NCBI GenBank assembly: GCA_011389965.1
Contig: JAABTF010000005.1
Location: 1-64,000 of the forward strand
DNA from: Halothiobacillus sp.
Lineage (GTDB): Bacteria > Pseudomonadota > Gammaproteobacteria > Halothiobacillales > Halothiobacillaceae
Length of the DNA stretch: 64,000 nt
Reading direction: 5' to 3'
Positions 30,279 to 43,263 of this stretch are shown here, piece after piece; the stretch's first letter is position 1; each line of letters begins with the position of its first letter. A model generated the notes under the pieces. That model was not told the DNA's origin. It made no database searches and saw nothing but the letters and a program-made list of their open reading frames with translations. Position numbers and translations under genes: made by a program.

Positions 30279-33194
30279 TCAGAGGCGCTCGATACGCAGT
30301 CCCAGCGCGTCGAGATCCTCTTCCCGCGACGGGCCGGCGAGCACGCCCACTGAGGCGCTGTCGCTGCTCAGGTAGGTTTCCGCGACTCGCTTGAGATCAT
30401 CCTGGCTGACATCCAGCACCCGGGCGCGCATCTCGCGCAGGTCATCCGGGCCGCGCCCGTGCAACCCGTCCATGAAGGCCTTCTTCGCCTCGCCTGCCGG
30501 CGAACCCGGCTTGTCGATCGAGGCGATCACGCCGAAGATCGCCTCGTCGACGTTACGATCCTCGTGGGCGTTGTCCACCACCCAGTCGACGGCACGGCCG
30601 AAGTCCTCGAGCGTTTCGCCCAGGCGCGGATCACGATAGGAAAAGAAGCGGAAACTGCCGGATTCGGCGTCGAAGCCGGCCCCACCACCATAGGCCCCAC
30701 CCTTCTCGCGGATGGCGGTATGCAGAAAACCGTTGCGCATGAAGCCGCCCAACACCGCCAGTGCCGCGGCATCTTCATGCTTGGGCGGAACGGCGGGATG
30801 CGCCTGCGCGCAGTAGTTGACTGCCAGGTTGCCGATCCATGCCTCGCGCACACGCTCTTGATGGTGTCCCAGGTCGAACGGCGCATCGGTTCGTCCATGC
30901 TGCATGTGCGGACGCAATGCCTGGGCCAGATCGGTGAAATGGCGCTGCTCGGTGACCACGTTGTAGTGCCGCAGGCCGCCCTTGATCTTCTCGTGCAGCC
31001 GGGCGAGGCGTTCGGCCAGATCATGGCGCGAGGAGGCCTGCTCCAGCCCGTCGTCCATGGCCTTGATGCGACGCACTGCCGCCACGCCACCACTGTTGTG
31101 ACGCAAGGATGCCCGGGCGGACATGCCGCTGGATGCCAGCATCATGGCGTGGACATGACCACGGCCGGAGACGCCCTGCTCGCTGCCGAAGCGCATCTGG
31201 CTGACGAGGTCACGAATCCGGTCGGTCTCATCGAAGCGCGCGGCATCCAGGTGCTGATGAAACAGGTCGACCATCGAATCGGCATTGCGCACTAGCGCCT
31301 TGCCCGAGAGCAGCCAGTAGCCGCTGGTTCGGTGGATATCCTCGATGCCCGCCCGGACGGAGGCACTGGCGGAGAACCCGCCGGTCTTGGCGGTCACGGC
31401 CTCGGCCATGGCCAGGTAATCGCGATCACCGGCACCCAATTCGGTAAGCAGGCCGGTGTAGAACGGCAACAGTTCCATCTCGGCACGGCTCAACGTCGGC
31501 AAATCGATCGCCAGCTGCAGGTAGCACAGACCGTTCGTGCTGCGGTTGTACCACCGCTGGCTGGAGGGCTGGTGGACGTGCTGAACCGGCTGCGGAATGT
31601 CGATGTCCGCCGGAATGTCCTCGCGCGTCACCGTGGGGAGTATCGAGAGGTCCCCTTCCTCGGCCTGACGCGCCGCCAGTGCCTTGGCCTGGTCGACGAT
31701 GGCCTGGGCCTCGTTGTCACTCAGGGCCGCCTGCATTTTCGCCAAGCGCAACTTTTCCGCTTCCTGCTGACGCACCGACAGCGCGGTGTCCGGCTTGAGC
31801 GTCACACGCACGCGATGCGCGTTGTCCAGCAGCAGTCGACGCACCAAGGCGGGGATGAACTGCGGATTGGCGACCTTCTCGCGCAGGCGATCGAGGGCCG
31901 GCTCGAGATCAAGCAGGCTGATCGGATCGCTGTCGTGGATCGCCGCCGGCAGGGACTGGACAATCAGGTGCAGGCCGTAGGGGAAACCATCGCCGGTGAC
32001 CTCGCGCTGCTCCAGCTCGAGTTGATGAAGGGTGGACTCGACCATCTCCGGATCAACCCCCTTCTTGGCCACGTCCTCGAGCGTCTCCAGTATCAGTCGC
32101 TCGACCGCCTCGGCACGTTCGGGCTCGGCGCCTTCCAGGCCGGCGACGAACACCATCTGCCGCTGGGAGTCCTCGAGGCCCATCACCGACGAGGGCGAGG
32201 CGCCCAGGTCGGTCGTTTCCAAGGCCTTCAACAACGGCGAGGCACTGTTTTCCAGCAGCACACCTTCCAGAAGCTGGGCCTCGAGGCGGGCGTCCAGATC
32301 ACTGCTCTCGCCCAGCATCCAGCCGACGTTGACGTACGTCTTGCCGGCGGTCTCCTCGTCGTCCAGCGGATAGACGTCCTCGACCTGACGCGGGGCGCTG
32401 AAGGCCGGCTGCACCGGCACGGCCGAATCCGGCTCGATGGCATCGAAACGCGCTAGGGCACGCTCCTCGAACTCGCGCTGCAGACGCTCGACCGGCTGGT
32501 TGCCATAGGTCATGAACACGGCATTCGAGGGGTGATAAAAGCGCTTGTAGAACGACACCATCTGCTCGTAGGTCAGGTCCGGGATCTTTTCCGGATCACC
32601 CCCCGAGTTGTGGTGGTAGGTCGTGTCCGGAAACAGTTCGCGCGCGATCGTCTGCCAAAGCACCGAAGTGGGGTCACTCATCGCGCCCTTCATCTCGTTG
32701 AAGACCACGCCCTTGAAAGTCAGCGGGCTCTTCGGGTCGTCCCATTGCTCGAATTCCACCCGGTGGCCTTCCTGACGGAAGTCCTGCTCGTCGATTCGGG
32801 AGAAGAACGTTGCATCGAGATAGACGTCGAGCAAGTTGTAGAAATCCTTCTCGTTGCAGGAGGCGAACGGATACGCCGTCCAGTCACTCGAGGTAAAGGC
32901 GTTCATGAAGGTGTTGAGCGACCGACGGATCATCATGAAGAACGGGTCGCGAACGGGATAGCGTTCCGAGCCGCACAACACGGTGTGCTCGAGGATGTGA
33001 GCCACCCCGGTGGAATCCTCCGGCACCGTGCGCAGACCGACCAGGAAGACGTTCTGATCGTCGTCCGTGGCCAGATGGTAGTGACGCGCCCCGGTCTTTG
33101 CGTGGCGATACTCCTCGACCGTCAGGTTGAGTGCCTCGATCGGCACGGTGCGCTGCAACGTGAACGCAGGGTGGTGACCGTTGGCTTCTGACAT
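30279..33194 (-). CDS. M16C-type insulinase family zinc peptidase (PreP-like)
   Basis: VAHILEHTVLCGSERYPVRDPFFMM (HxxEH) and NTFMNAFTSSDWTAYPFAS. Confidence 0.94.
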   Translation of the reverse strand: MSEANGHHPAFTLQRTVPIEALNLTVEEYRHAKTGARHYHLATDDDQNVFLVGLRTVPEDSTGVAHILEHTVLCGSERYPVRDPFFMMIRRSLNTFMNAFTSSDWTAYPFASCNEKDFYNLLDVYLDATFFSRIDEQDFRQEGHRVEFEQWDDPKSPLTFKGVVFNEMKGAMSDPTSVLWQTIARELFPDTTYHHNSGGDPEKIPDLTYEQMVSFYKRFYHPSNAVFMTYGNQPVERLQREFEERALARFDAIEPDSAVPVQPAFSAPRQVEDVYPLDDEETAGKTYVNVGWMLGESSDLDARLEAQLLEGVLLENSASPLLKALETTDLGASPSSVMGLEDSQRQMVFVAGLEGAEPERAEAVERLILETLEDVAKKGVDPEMVESTLHQLELEQREVTGDGFPYGLHLIVQSLPAAIHDSDPISLLDLEPALDRLREKVANPQFIPALVRRLLLDNAHRVRVTLKPDTALSVRQQEAEKLRLAKMQAALSDNEAQAIVDQAKALAARQAEEGDLSILPTVTREDIPADIDIPQPVQHVHQPSSQRWYNRSTNGLCYLQLAIDLPTLSRAEMELLPFYTGLLTELGAGDRDYLAMAEAVTAKTGGFSASASVRAGIEDIHRTSGYWLLSGKALVRNADSMVDLFHQHLDAARFDETDRIRDLVSQMRFGSEQGVSGRGHVHAMMLASSGMSARASLRHNSGGVAAVRRIKAMDDGLEQASSRHDLAERLARLHEKIKGGLRHYNVVTEQRHFTDLAQALRPHMQHGRTDAPFDLGHHQERVREAWIGNLAVNYCAQAHPAVPPKHEDAAALAVLGGFMRNGFLHTAIREKGGAYGGGAGFDAESGSFRFFSYRDPRLGETLEDFGRAVDWVVDNAHEDRNVDEAIFGVIASIDKPGSPAGEAKKAFMDGLHGRGPDDLREMRARVLDVSQDDLKRVAETYLSSDSASVGVLAGPSREEDLDALGLRIERL

Positions 33195-33377
33195 GGACGC
33201 GCTTGACTCCCGGTAAACTGCTGAATGAAAGAACCTGTCAGTGTAACGCACCTGCTGCTGCTTGCACGTCAGTCGCGAGCGAGGCGGAAAGACGGTAGAA
33301 TCCCCTCCTGCCGGAACAGCCCGGGGCACCGCAACCGCTTGCGGCACCGTCCCTCCCGGCCATGCATGACGCACCTC

Positions 33378-33464
33378 GCGGGTGTGGTGGAATTGGTAGA
33401 CACAGCAGACTTAAAATCTGCAGGCCGAAAGGCCGTGCCGGTTCGAGTCCGGCCACCCGCACCA
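33378..33464 (+). tRNA. tRNA-Leu(UAA)
   Basis: Acceptor GCGGGTG/CACCCGC; anticodon loop CTTAAAA; long variable arm; encoded CCA. Confidence 0.97.
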
Positions 33465-33722
33465 CTCATTTCTGTCGCTTTTCTGATGACGCTGGCAAGA
33501 GCCCTCCCCTTGGGAACTGCCTTAAGCACGCGCATGCTGCCTAGCCACCCACCAGGCTCATCTCAGCCAGATCTCGCCCTCCGGCCGCACGGCCCATTCT
33601 GAGCGTCCGGCCGCAGCAGATAGCCAATCCCCGCCGACTTGCCCAGCCGGACGATACTTTTCCTTTTCCGCAAAGGCCTGTGAAAACGGCCATGTGATGC
33701 TGGCCGCTATTGCCTACCCTAG

Positions 33723-35599
<1,877 letters not shown>

Positions 35600-35607
<8 letters not shown>

Positions 35608-35947
35608 CAAGCAAGATCGGGATGACTCACCAGACGAGCAGCGCGGCAATACATTCAGCCGGGCGGTCGGCGCCAAGGCGGCTCGCAAGCTGATCGCCAA
35701 GCGCGACGCCACCCATGGTGTCTGGTTCGGCCTGGGTATGATGGGGCTAGTCGGGTGGTCCGTGGCCGTGCCCACCCTGCTGGGGGCCTTGCTGGGCTTG
35801 TGGCTGGACGAGCACCACCCCGCCCCCTTTTCCTGGACGCTGGCACTGCTCGTCGCCGGGTTGATGATCGGCGTTCTGAATGCCTGGCGGTGGGTGACCA
35901 AGGAAGACAAAGCCATTCACCGGACGCGGCGAGGACAGGATGAATGA
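35600..35947 (+). CDS. atpQ: N-type ATPase AtpQ/AtpI-like subunit
   Basis: Two TM helices: GLGMMGLVGWSVAVPTLLGALLGLWLDEH; operon position. Confidence 0.87.
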
Positions 35948-36251
35948 TTTTCTGATTTTGCTGCTGGCCGGCTTCGCCGGAATCGTGCTGGGAGTGTTCT
36001 TTTTCGGCGGGCTCTGGTGGACGGTGCGTCGAAGCACTTTTTCACCGCATCCCGCTAGGCTGTTCGTGTCCAGCTTTCTGATCCGCATGACGGCGGCCGT
36101 GGGCGGTTTCTATCTGATCGCGGACGGCGACTGGCGACGAATCCTTGCCTGGCTGCTGGGTTTTCTGATCGCCCGTGGGCTGGTACTCCGCTGGACCCGC
36201 CCTGATACCGAAGCCGCCCCCCCCGCAACCCAAGCGAATCGGGAGGGCTGA
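35940..36251 (+). CDS. atpR: N-type ATPase AtpR subunit
   Basis: Small three-TM protein between atpQ and atpB. Confidence 0.87.
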   Translation: MNDFLILLLAGFAGIVLGVFFFGGLWWTVRRSTFSPHPARLFVSSFLIRMTAAVGGFYLIADGDWRRILAWLLGFLIARGLVLRWTRPDTEAAPPATQANREG

Positions 36252-36253
36252 GA

Positions 36254-36949
36254 ATGCATCTGAGCCCGGACGAGATCCTGCTCTGGCAATACGGCTGGCT
36301 CAAGCTCAACGCCACGATCGTATTCACCTGGGCCACCATGCTCCTGCTGGCGGCAGGCAGCTGGTTGATCACTTCCCGACTCTCCATCGCCGAGAGCCGT
36401 TCGCGCTGGCAGAACCTCCTAGAAGTGGTGGTAATCCAGATCGAGGACCAAGTCGAGGATGTCGGCCTGGACCAGCCGCGTCAGTATCTGGGCTTTCTCG
36501 GGACACTGTTTCTTTTCATCGCGGTCTGCGCCTTGTTGACGATGGTCCCCGGCTACCAATCGCCCACCGCGTCCCTGTCGACTACCGCGGCGCTGGCGCT
36601 GAGCGTATTCGTGGCCGTGCCCTTCTACGGCATCACGGAACAGGGGCTGGCGAGCTACCTGCGCTCCTACGCCCGCCCCACACCTATCATGCTGCCCTTC
36701 AACATCATCAGCGAGTTCTCTCGGACACTGGCACTGGCGGTGCGCCTGTTCGGCAACATGATGAGCGGGGCCATGATCATCGGCATCCTCCTGACCATCA
36801 CTCCGTTTCTCTTCCCGATCGTGATGACCGCACTCGGCTTGCTAACGGGAATGGTTCAGGCCTATATCTTTTTTATCTTGGCCACCGTCTACATCGCCGC
36901 GGCCACGCGGGTACGTCGGATAGAAAGCCAAGAGCAGTCCGGCCAATGA
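36254..36949 (+). CDS. atpB: N-type ATPase subunit a
   Basis: ISEFSRTLALAVRLFGNMMSGAMI (conserved Arg helix). Confidence 0.95.
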   Translation: MHLSPDEILLWQYGWLKLNATIVFTWATMLLLAAGSWLITSRLSIAESRSRWQNLLEVVVIQIEDQVEDVGLDQPRQYLGFLGTLFLFIAVCALLTMVPGYQSPTASLSTTAALALSVFVAVPFYGITEQGLASYLRSYARPTPIMLPFNIISEFSRTLALAVRLFGNMMSGAMIIGILLTITPFLFPIVMTALGLLTGMVQAYIFFILATVYIAAATRVRRIESQEQSGQ

Positions 36950-36974
36950 AAATTCGCGGAGGAGCAAAAATCCC

Positions 36975-37253
36975 ATGGACAGCATGACCATTATCGCGGT
37001 GGCTTCCATCGTTACCGCCGGCCTCACACTGGGCATCGGCGTGTTAGGCCCCTCTCTCGGCGAGGGGCGGGCAGTTGCCAATGCCCTGACCTCGCTCGCG
37101 CAACAACCGGACTCTGCCCAGTCCATTACCCGGACGCTGTTCGTCGGCCTGGCGATGATCGAGTCCACCGCGATTTACTGCTTCGTGGTCTCGATGATCC
37201 TGATCTTTGCCAACCCCTTCTGGAACCACTTCCTCGCGGCGACTGGTAGCTGA
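36975..37253 (+). CDS. atpE: N-type ATPase subunit c
   Basis: GIGVLGPSLGEGRAVANALTSLAQQP; GLAMIESTAIYCFV. Confidence 0.96.
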   Translation: MDSMTIIAVASIVTAGLTLGIGVLGPSLGEGRAVANALTSLAQQPDSAQSITRTLFVGLAMIESTAIYCFVVSMILIFANPFWNHFLAATGS

Positions 37254-37256
37254 TCG

Positions 37257-38087
37257 ATGCTGATTGACTGGTATACCGTCGGGGCCCAGATCATCAACTT
37301 CGTGATCCTGGTCTGGCTGCTCAAGCGCTTTTTGTATCGACCCATACTGCGTGCCATCGATGCCCGCGAAGAGCGGATTGCCGCGAACCTGTCCGAGGCG
37401 AAGGAAACCCGAGCCGAGGCCGAACACGAGCGCGAGCAGTTCGAAAACAAAAACGCCGAGTTGGATAGGCAACGCGATGAACGGCTTGAGCAAGTGGCCA
37501 AGGAAGCGAACCAGAAACGTCACCGCTTGATGGAGGCCGCGCGCCGGGCCGCCGAGCAGTTGCGCACCAAACAGATCGAGGCATTGCGCCGTGAGCAGGA
37601 CAACCTGAGCCAGGACATCGTGCGCAAAACTCGCACCGAGGTCCTCGCCATCAGTCGACAGGCGCTGGAGGACCTGGCCAATCAAAGCCTGGAATCGGCG
37701 ATGACCGACGTGTTCCTCGACCGTCTACAGGACATGGATGAATCGAATCGACGGGAACTCGCCGAAAACCTGGCCGGCTCCAGAGAGGACATCAGGCTGC
37801 GAAGCGCTTTCCCCCTGCCGGAATCACAGCAATCGCGATTGCGTGAGGCCCTCGCCGAGGCACTGGACATGGAGCTCTCCATCCGCTTCGAGACAGCCCC
37901 CGAGATTATCGGTGGCATCGAATTGGTCGGCGGTGGACACAAACTTGGCTGGAGCATCGAGGAATACCTGCGCGCCCTGGAACAGCATCTGGCCGAGCGC
38001 ATAGAGGCACATGTCCGCGAGGCGGACAGCTCGTCGAGAAAATCCGGTGGCCGCCGGTCGGACGAATCGGAGGACACGACCGCATGA
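37257..38087 (+). CDS. atpF: N-type ATPase subunit b, extended with a delta-like C-terminal region
   Basis: TM anchor plus coiled coil; C-terminal [17 protein letters not shown]...[25 protein letters not shown]. Confidence 0.92.
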   Translation: MLIDWYTVGAQIINFVILVWLLKRFLYRPILRAIDAREERIAANLSEAKETRAEAEHEREQFENKNAELDRQRDERLEQVAKEANQKRHRLMEAARRAAEQLRTKQIEALRREQDNLSQDIVRKTRTEVLAISRQALEDLANQSLESAMTDVFLDRLQDMDESNRRELAENLAGSREDIRLRSAFPLPESQQSRLREALAEALDMELSIRFETAPEIIGGIELVGGGHKLGWSIEEYLRALEQHLAERIEAHVREADSSSRKSGGRRSDESEDTTA

Positions 38088-39727
38088 AGGCTGCCAGCGA
38101 CAGCCTCCGGCATGTTCTGGACCAGGGGTTCGAGGCCCTGGAGCAGGCACGGGAGTCGTTTGAGCCACAGATGGCCGTACGTGAAGTCGGCCGGGTCCTG
38201 AACGTCTCCACTGGCATTGCGCGGGTCAGCGGCCTCCCCAACGTGGGCTACGAAGAGCTGCTGATGTTCCCAGGGGAAATCTTCGGCATCGCCTTCAATC
38301 TCGACGAACAGGAAATCGGCGTGGTGCTACTGGGAGAGTACCGCCACCTGCAGGCAGGCGACGAGGTGCAACGCACGGGGCGGGTCATGGACGTGCCGGT
38401 GGGCGAGGCATTGCTCGGACGGGTGATCGACCCGCTCGGTCGGCCGATCGACGAGGAGCGCGGCCCTCAAGCCAGCCGGCGCATTCCGATCGAGCGACCG
38501 GCACCGGCAATCATGGACCGCGCCCCCGTTTCGGTCCCGTTGCAGACGGGGCTCAAGGTCATCGATGCCCTGATCCCCATCGGGCGGGGGCAACGCGAAC
38601 TCATTCTGGGTGATCGTCAGACGGGCAAGACCAGCATCGCGATCGACACCATCCTCAACCAGCGCGGCAAGGATGTCTTTTGCGTCTATTGCGCCATCGG
38701 ACAGCGCACCGCCTCGGTGGCCAAGGCCGTGGCCACATTGCGGACCCACGGGGCGATGGAATACACCACCGTGGTGGTGACCGAAGGGAACGAACCACCC
38801 GGACTGGCTTACATCGCGCCCTACGCGGCGACCAGCATTGCCGAGCACCTGATGGCCGATGGCCAAGACGTGCTGATCGTCTACGACGATCTGACTCAGC
38901 ACGCGCGCGCCTATCGCGAGCTGTCGCTGCTGCTGCGCCGACCGCCGGGACGGGAGGCCTTCCCCGGAGACATCTTCTACATCCATTCGCGCTTGTTGGA
39001 ACGGGCCACGCACCTGCGTTCGGAAGAAGGCGGCGGGTCCCTGACCGCCTTGCCGATCATCGAAACCGAGGCCCAGGATATTTCCGCCTACATTCCCACC
39101 AACCTCATATCGATCACCGACGGCCAGATCTTTCTCTCGCCCTCCCTGTTCGAGCTGGGAATGTTGCCGGCCGTCGATGTCGGCAAGTCGGTGTCCCGCG
39201 TGGGGGGCAAGGCGCAGCGCAAGGCCCTACGGGAGGTGGCGGGCGATCTTAAGCTGGCCTATGCCCAGTTCGAGGAGTTGGAGAGCTTCGCCCGGTTCGG
39301 CGCCCGCCTGGACGAGGAAACGCGTCGGGTGATCGAGCATGGCCGGCGGATCCGCGCCTGTCTCAAACAGCCCGAAGCGCAACCCGTACCACTCGCCGAA
39401 CAGATCGTGCTCATGGTGGCCTTGAGCGAGCAACTCTTCGACGAAATCCCGCTGGACGACATGCCCGAGGCGGAGGAGCGGGCCCGCTCCCTTGTCGGCG
39501 ACCTGGGTGAATCGCTGCGCGATTCCCTGGCCGAAGGCACCTCCCTCTCCGACTCGCAGCGCGAATCTATCGTCAAGGCCGCGCGTGAGGCATTGCAATC
39601 CTTGCAGAGCGAGAGCGAGCAGCAGAAGACCCGGGAGGCAGAGGAAGCGCAGGAGGGGGCGAATCAGAAAAAGGCCACGAGAGAGCGAGCAGCCGAGGAC
39701 GAAGATCAGTCGGAGTCACGGACATGA
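38084..39727 (+). CDS. atpA: N-type ATPase alpha subunit
   Basis: [18 protein letters not shown]; charged C-terminal tail. Confidence 0.96.
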   Translation: MKAASDSLRHVLDQGFEALEQARESFEPQMAVREVGRVLNVSTGIARVSGLPNVGYEELLMFPGEIFGIAFNLDEQEIGVVLLGEYRHLQAGDEVQRTGRVMDVPVGEALLGRVIDPLGRPIDEERGPQASRRIPIERPAPAIMDRAPVSVPLQTGLKVIDALIPIGRGQRELILGDRQTGKTSIAIDTILNQRGKDVFCVYCAIGQRTASVAKAVATLRTHGAMEYTTVVVTEGNEPPGLAYIAPYAATSIAEHLMADGQDVLIVYDDLTQHARAYRELSLLLRRPPGREAFPGDIFYIHSRLLERATHLRSEEGGGSLTALPIIETEAQDISAYIPTNLISITDGQIFLSPSLFELGMLPAVDVGKSVSRVGGKAQRKALREVAGDLKLAYAQFEELESFARFGARLDEETRRVIEHGRRIRACLKQPEAQPVPLAEQIVLMVALSEQLFDEIPLDDMPEAEERARSLVGDLGESLRDSLAEGTSLSDSQRESIVKAAREALQSLQSESEQQKTREAEEAQEGANQKKATRERAAEDEDQSESRT

Positions 39728-40602
39728 CCGGCCACACGATAGAGCTGCGCCGCCAGATCGAAAATGCCAAGGATCTGCACTCCGTGGTGCAAACCATGAA
39801 GGCGCTGGCCGCCTCAAGCATCGGTCAATACGAACAGTCCGTCGAATCGGTGGGCGATTACTATCGCACCGTTTCCCTCGGGCTGACCGCCTCTCTGCGC
39901 AAGCGCAGCGCCATGGCATCCCTCCCCGCGGAGCAGCAGGACGAACAACGCCCCCTGGTGGCGGTCGTCTTTGGCACCGATCAGGGACTGGCCGGACAGT
40001 TCAACGAGAAGATCGCCGAGTTCGCGCTCGAACATCTGCGCGGCCGGGGAACCTCCCTGCACTTGTGGGCCGTTGGCGAGCGGGTGGAGAGCCGGTTGGC
40101 CGATGCCGGGCTGGCAATCAGGGGGCGCTTCGACGTACCCAATGCGGTCAAGGCCATCGCCCCCTTGGTGGGCCGGATCCTGCTCGCCAACGAAGCACAG
40201 CTGGGACAGGGCGAGCATGCCGAGATGCAGCTGTTCTACAACCAACCCACTTCGGGCGCCGTGTTCGAACCGGTCCGTCAACGGCTGCTCCCCTTGGATC
40301 AGGCTTGGATCGCCTCCCTGGTCGATACAGACTGGCCTACCGACAACCTGCCCGAGGTGGTCGGCGACAGCCGGGGCACACTGCAGGCCCTGGTGAGGGA
40401 ATACCTGTTCGTCTCGCTGTTTCGTGCCTGTGCCGAATCCCTCGCCAGCGAAAACGCCAGCCGCCTGGCGGCGATGCAGCGTGCAGACAAGAATATCGAG
40501 GAGTTGCTGGAACAACTGAACACCTCGTTCCATCGACAGCGGCAGAGCAGCATTGACGCCGAGTTGTTCGACCTGATCTCGAGCTTCGAGGCTTTGGAAT
40601 AG
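39724..40602 (+). CDS. atpG: N-type ATPase gamma subunit
   Basis: [25 protein letters not shown]...[17 protein letters not shown]. Confidence 0.93.
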   Translation: MTGHTIELRRQIENAKDLHSVVQTMKALAASSIGQYEQSVESVGDYYRTVSLGLTASLRKRSAMASLPAEQQDEQRPLVAVVFGTDQGLAGQFNEKIAEFALEHLRGRGTSLHLWAVGERVESRLADAGLAIRGRFDVPNAVKAIAPLVGRILLANEAQLGQGEHAEMQLFYNQPTSGAVFEPVRQRLLPLDQAWIASLVDTDWPTDNLPEVVGDSRGTLQALVREYLFVSLFRACAESLASENASRLAAMQRADKNIEELLEQLNTSFHRQRQSSIDAELFDLISSFEALE

Positions 40603-40825
40603 GCAAACAGCGGCGACACGCCTCGGGATACTCGTCGCCTGAAACGCTGGACAGCGAAACGGCCTCAGATCAGACTCCGGATTCCTTGGCTCTTGTCTTT
40701 GCGCGTCCCATTCCACATCAAGAACTAAGATGCCGGTCGGACCCGCCGCCAACCACGCTGGATTTCTTCTAAATTTGGGGTTGATACCAATCACCCGCTT
40801 CAGCACGCAACAACCGGATACTTCC

Positions 40826-41746
40826 ATGAAAATCGCCATTCTCTCGCGCAACCCCAAACTGTACTCGACGCAACGCCTTGTGGAGGCGGCCAAAGAACGT
40901 GGCCACGAGGTGCGCGTGCTGGACGTGTTGCGCTGCTACATGAACATCACCTCCAACAAGCCCAAGGTGCACTACAAGGGCGAAACCCTCGACGACTTCG
41001 ACGCAGTCATCCCGCGCATCGGGGCTTCGGTGACCTTCTACGGCGCCTCAGTATTGCGCCAGTTCGAGATGCTGGGCACCTTTCCCCTCAACGAGTCGGT
41101 CGCCATCAGCCGCTCGCGCGACAAGTTGCGGTCGCTGCAATTGCTGTCGCGCAAGGGCATCGGGCTGCCGGTAACCGGTTTCGCCCATCGACCCGACGAC
41201 GTCGAAGACCTGATCAAGATGGTCGGCGGCGCTCCCCTCGTGATCAAACTGCTGGAGGGCACGCAGGGCATCGGGGTGGTACTGGCCGAGACCAACCAGG
41301 CGGCCGAGAGCGTGATCGAGGCGTTCATGGGCCTGAAGGCCAACATCCTGGTGCAGGAATACATCAAGGAGGCCGGCGGCGCCGACATTCGCTGTTTCGT
41401 CATCGGTGACAAGGTGGTCGCCGCGATGAAACGCCAAGGCAAGGAGGGCGAGTTCCGCTCCAACCTACACCGGGGCGGCTCGGCCAGCCTGATCCGCATC
41501 ACCCCGGAGGAACGCTCCACCGCCGTGCGCGCCGCCAAGACGATGGGGCTGAACGTCGCCGGGGTCGACCTGCTGCGTTCCAATCATGGCCCCGTGGTGA
41601 TGGAGGTGAACTCATCTCCGGGGCTCGAGGGCATCGAGGCGGCCACCGGTAAGGACATCGCCGGCATCCAGATCCAGTTCATTGAAAAGCGTCTGGCCGA
41701 ACGGCGCCGTGGCGCGAGCCTGACACGCACCCGTGGCCGGGGCTGA
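40826..41746 (+). CDS. rimK: RimK family ATP-grasp alpha-L-glutamate ligase
   Basis: [24 protein letters not shown]...[20 protein letters not shown]...[14 protein letters not shown]. Confidence 0.95.
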   Translation: MKIAILSRNPKLYSTQRLVEAAKERGHEVRVLDVLRCYMNITSNKPKVHYKGETLDDFDAVIPRIGASVTFYGASVLRQFEMLGTFPLNESVAISRSRDKLRSLQLLSRKGIGLPVTGFAHRPDDVEDLIKMVGGAPLVIKLLEGTQGIGVVLAETNQAAESVIEAFMGLKANILVQEYIKEAGGADIRCFVIGDKVVAAMKRQGKEGEFRSNLHRGGSASLIRITPEERSTAVRAAKTMGLNVAGVDLLRSNHGPVVMEVNSSPGLEGIEAATGKDIAGIQIQFIEKRLAERRRGASLTRTRGRG

Positions 41747-42785
41747 GGCGGTGCGCAAGCCCTTCGAGATCGCCGGTCACAGCATAGACCCGGGCGAGCG
41801 CGCCCTGGTAGACCTGCCCATGCCCCGGCTGAGCTCGCGCACCAGCCTGAACATGCCGGTCCACGTGATCCACGGCCGACGGGACGGCCCTACCCTGTTC
41901 ATCTCTGCGGCTCTCCATGGCGACGAGCTCAACGGTGTGGAGATCATTCGCCGCATCCTGAAAACACGCTCGCTGAGCCGGGTACGCGGCACCCTGATCG
42001 CCGTGCCCGTGGTCAATGCCTATGGCCTGATCCACGAGAGCCGCTACCTGCCCGACCGGCGCGACCTCAACCGCTCATTCCCCGGCTCGGAGCAGGGATC
42101 GCTGGCTGCCCGCTTGGCCAACCTGTTCCTGGAGGAAGTGGTCTCCCGCTGCAGCCATGGCATCGATTTGCATACCGGCGCCATTCATCGCCCCAATCTG
42201 CCGCAGATTCGCGCCGACCTGGATGATGAGGAGACCCTGCAACTGGCGCGCGCTTTCGGCGTGCCGGTCCTGCTGAACGCCTCGCTGCGGGACGGCTCGC
42301 TACGTGGCGCCGCCGGTGAGCTCGGGATCCCCACCCTGCTATACGAGGCGGGTGAGGCGCTGCGATTCGACGAGGTATCCATCCGTGCCGGGGTGGCCGG
42401 AGCGCTCAACGTGATGCGAAAACTGGAGATGCTGCCCTCCTCCAAGCGGAAAACCGACAAACGCAGGGAGCCCGTCGTCTCTCGGCGCAGCGGCTGGGTA
42501 CGCGCTCCGGAGAGCGGCATGCTCAGCACCGTGCTCCCGCTAGGCGCGCAGGTCAAGAAGCACGAGACGCTCGGCTATATTGATGACCCATACAGCGCAG
42601 AGCGCGAGACCATCGTCTCGAATGCCGACGGGATCATCATCGGTCGTTTGGAACTCCCGCTCGTCCACGAGGGCGACGCCATCTTCCATATCGCCCGCTT
42701 CGAGACGGATGCGGGTGACGTGGCCGAGCAGGTCGGCCATTTCAACGCCGATCACAGCGATGACCAGGATCCCCTCGAGGACTAA
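41733..42785 (+). CDS. Succinylglutamate desuccinylase/aspartoacylase family (AstE/AspA, M14-like)
   Basis: [50 protein letters not shown]. Confidence 0.92.
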   Translation: MAGAEAVRKPFEIAGHSIDPGERALVDLPMPRLSSRTSLNMPVHVIHGRRDGPTLFISAALHGDELNGVEIIRRILKTRSLSRVRGTLIAVPVVNAYGLIHESRYLPDRRDLNRSFPGSEQGSLAARLANLFLEEVVSRCSHGIDLHTGAIHRPNLPQIRADLDDEETLQLARAFGVPVLLNASLRDGSLRGAAGELGIPTLLYEAGEALRFDEVSIRAGVAGALNVMRKLEMLPSSKRKTDKRREPVVSRRSGWVRAPESGMLSTVLPLGAQVKKHETLGYIDDPYSAERETIVSNADGIIIGRLELPLVHEGDAIFHIARFETDAGDVAEQVGHFNADHSDDQDPLED

Positions 42786-42794
42786 GGATCAGAA

Positions 42795-43259
42795 ATGAAC
42801 GATAACGACCGCGACAGGCTACGAATGCTCGGCTGGCGCGAATGGATCGCCCTGCCCGATCTGAACATCCCGCGCATCAAGGCCAAGGTGGACACCGGGG
42901 CGCGCACCTCCGCACTGCACGCCTTCTTCATCGAACCCTTCCGCCGCAACAACCGCGACTGGGTGCGCCTGTCCGTCCACCCCGTCCAGCAAGACACCCA
43001 CACCGTGGTGCATTGCGAGGCCGAGCTACTCGACCAACGCATGGTCTCCGACTCCGGCGGTCACCGCGAGAATCGCTACGTGATCGCCACGCGGGCGGTG
43101 ATCGGTGGCGAGGAACAGACCATGGAGCTCACGCTGACCGACCGTGACACCATGCGCTTTCGCATGCTGCTGGGACGTAAGGCACTGGAAGACCGCTTCC
43201 TGGTCGATCCGGCCGGCTCCTACCTGACCGGCAGGCAGCCACAGAACCCAGTGGACTAA
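42795..43259 (+). CDS. RimB-like protein annotated in the 'ATP-dependent zinc protease' family (retropepsin-like)
   Basis: [25 protein letters not shown] (DTGA motif); LLGRKAL. Confidence 0.9.
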   Translation: MNDNDRDRLRMLGWREWIALPDLNIPRIKAKVDTGARTSALHAFFIEPFRRNNRDWVRLSVHPVQQDTHTVVHCEAELLDQRMVSDSGGHRENRYVIATRAVIGGEEQTMELTLTDRDTMRFRMLLGRKALEDRFLVDPAGSYLTGRQPQNPVD

Positions 43260-43263
43260 AAAG

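Noticed and set aside
33225-33602. ORFs over the tRNA-Leu gene (GVVELVDTADLKSAGRKAVPVRVRPPAPL and the minus-strand counterpart)
   Set aside because: Classic spurious translation of a tRNA-Leu gene.
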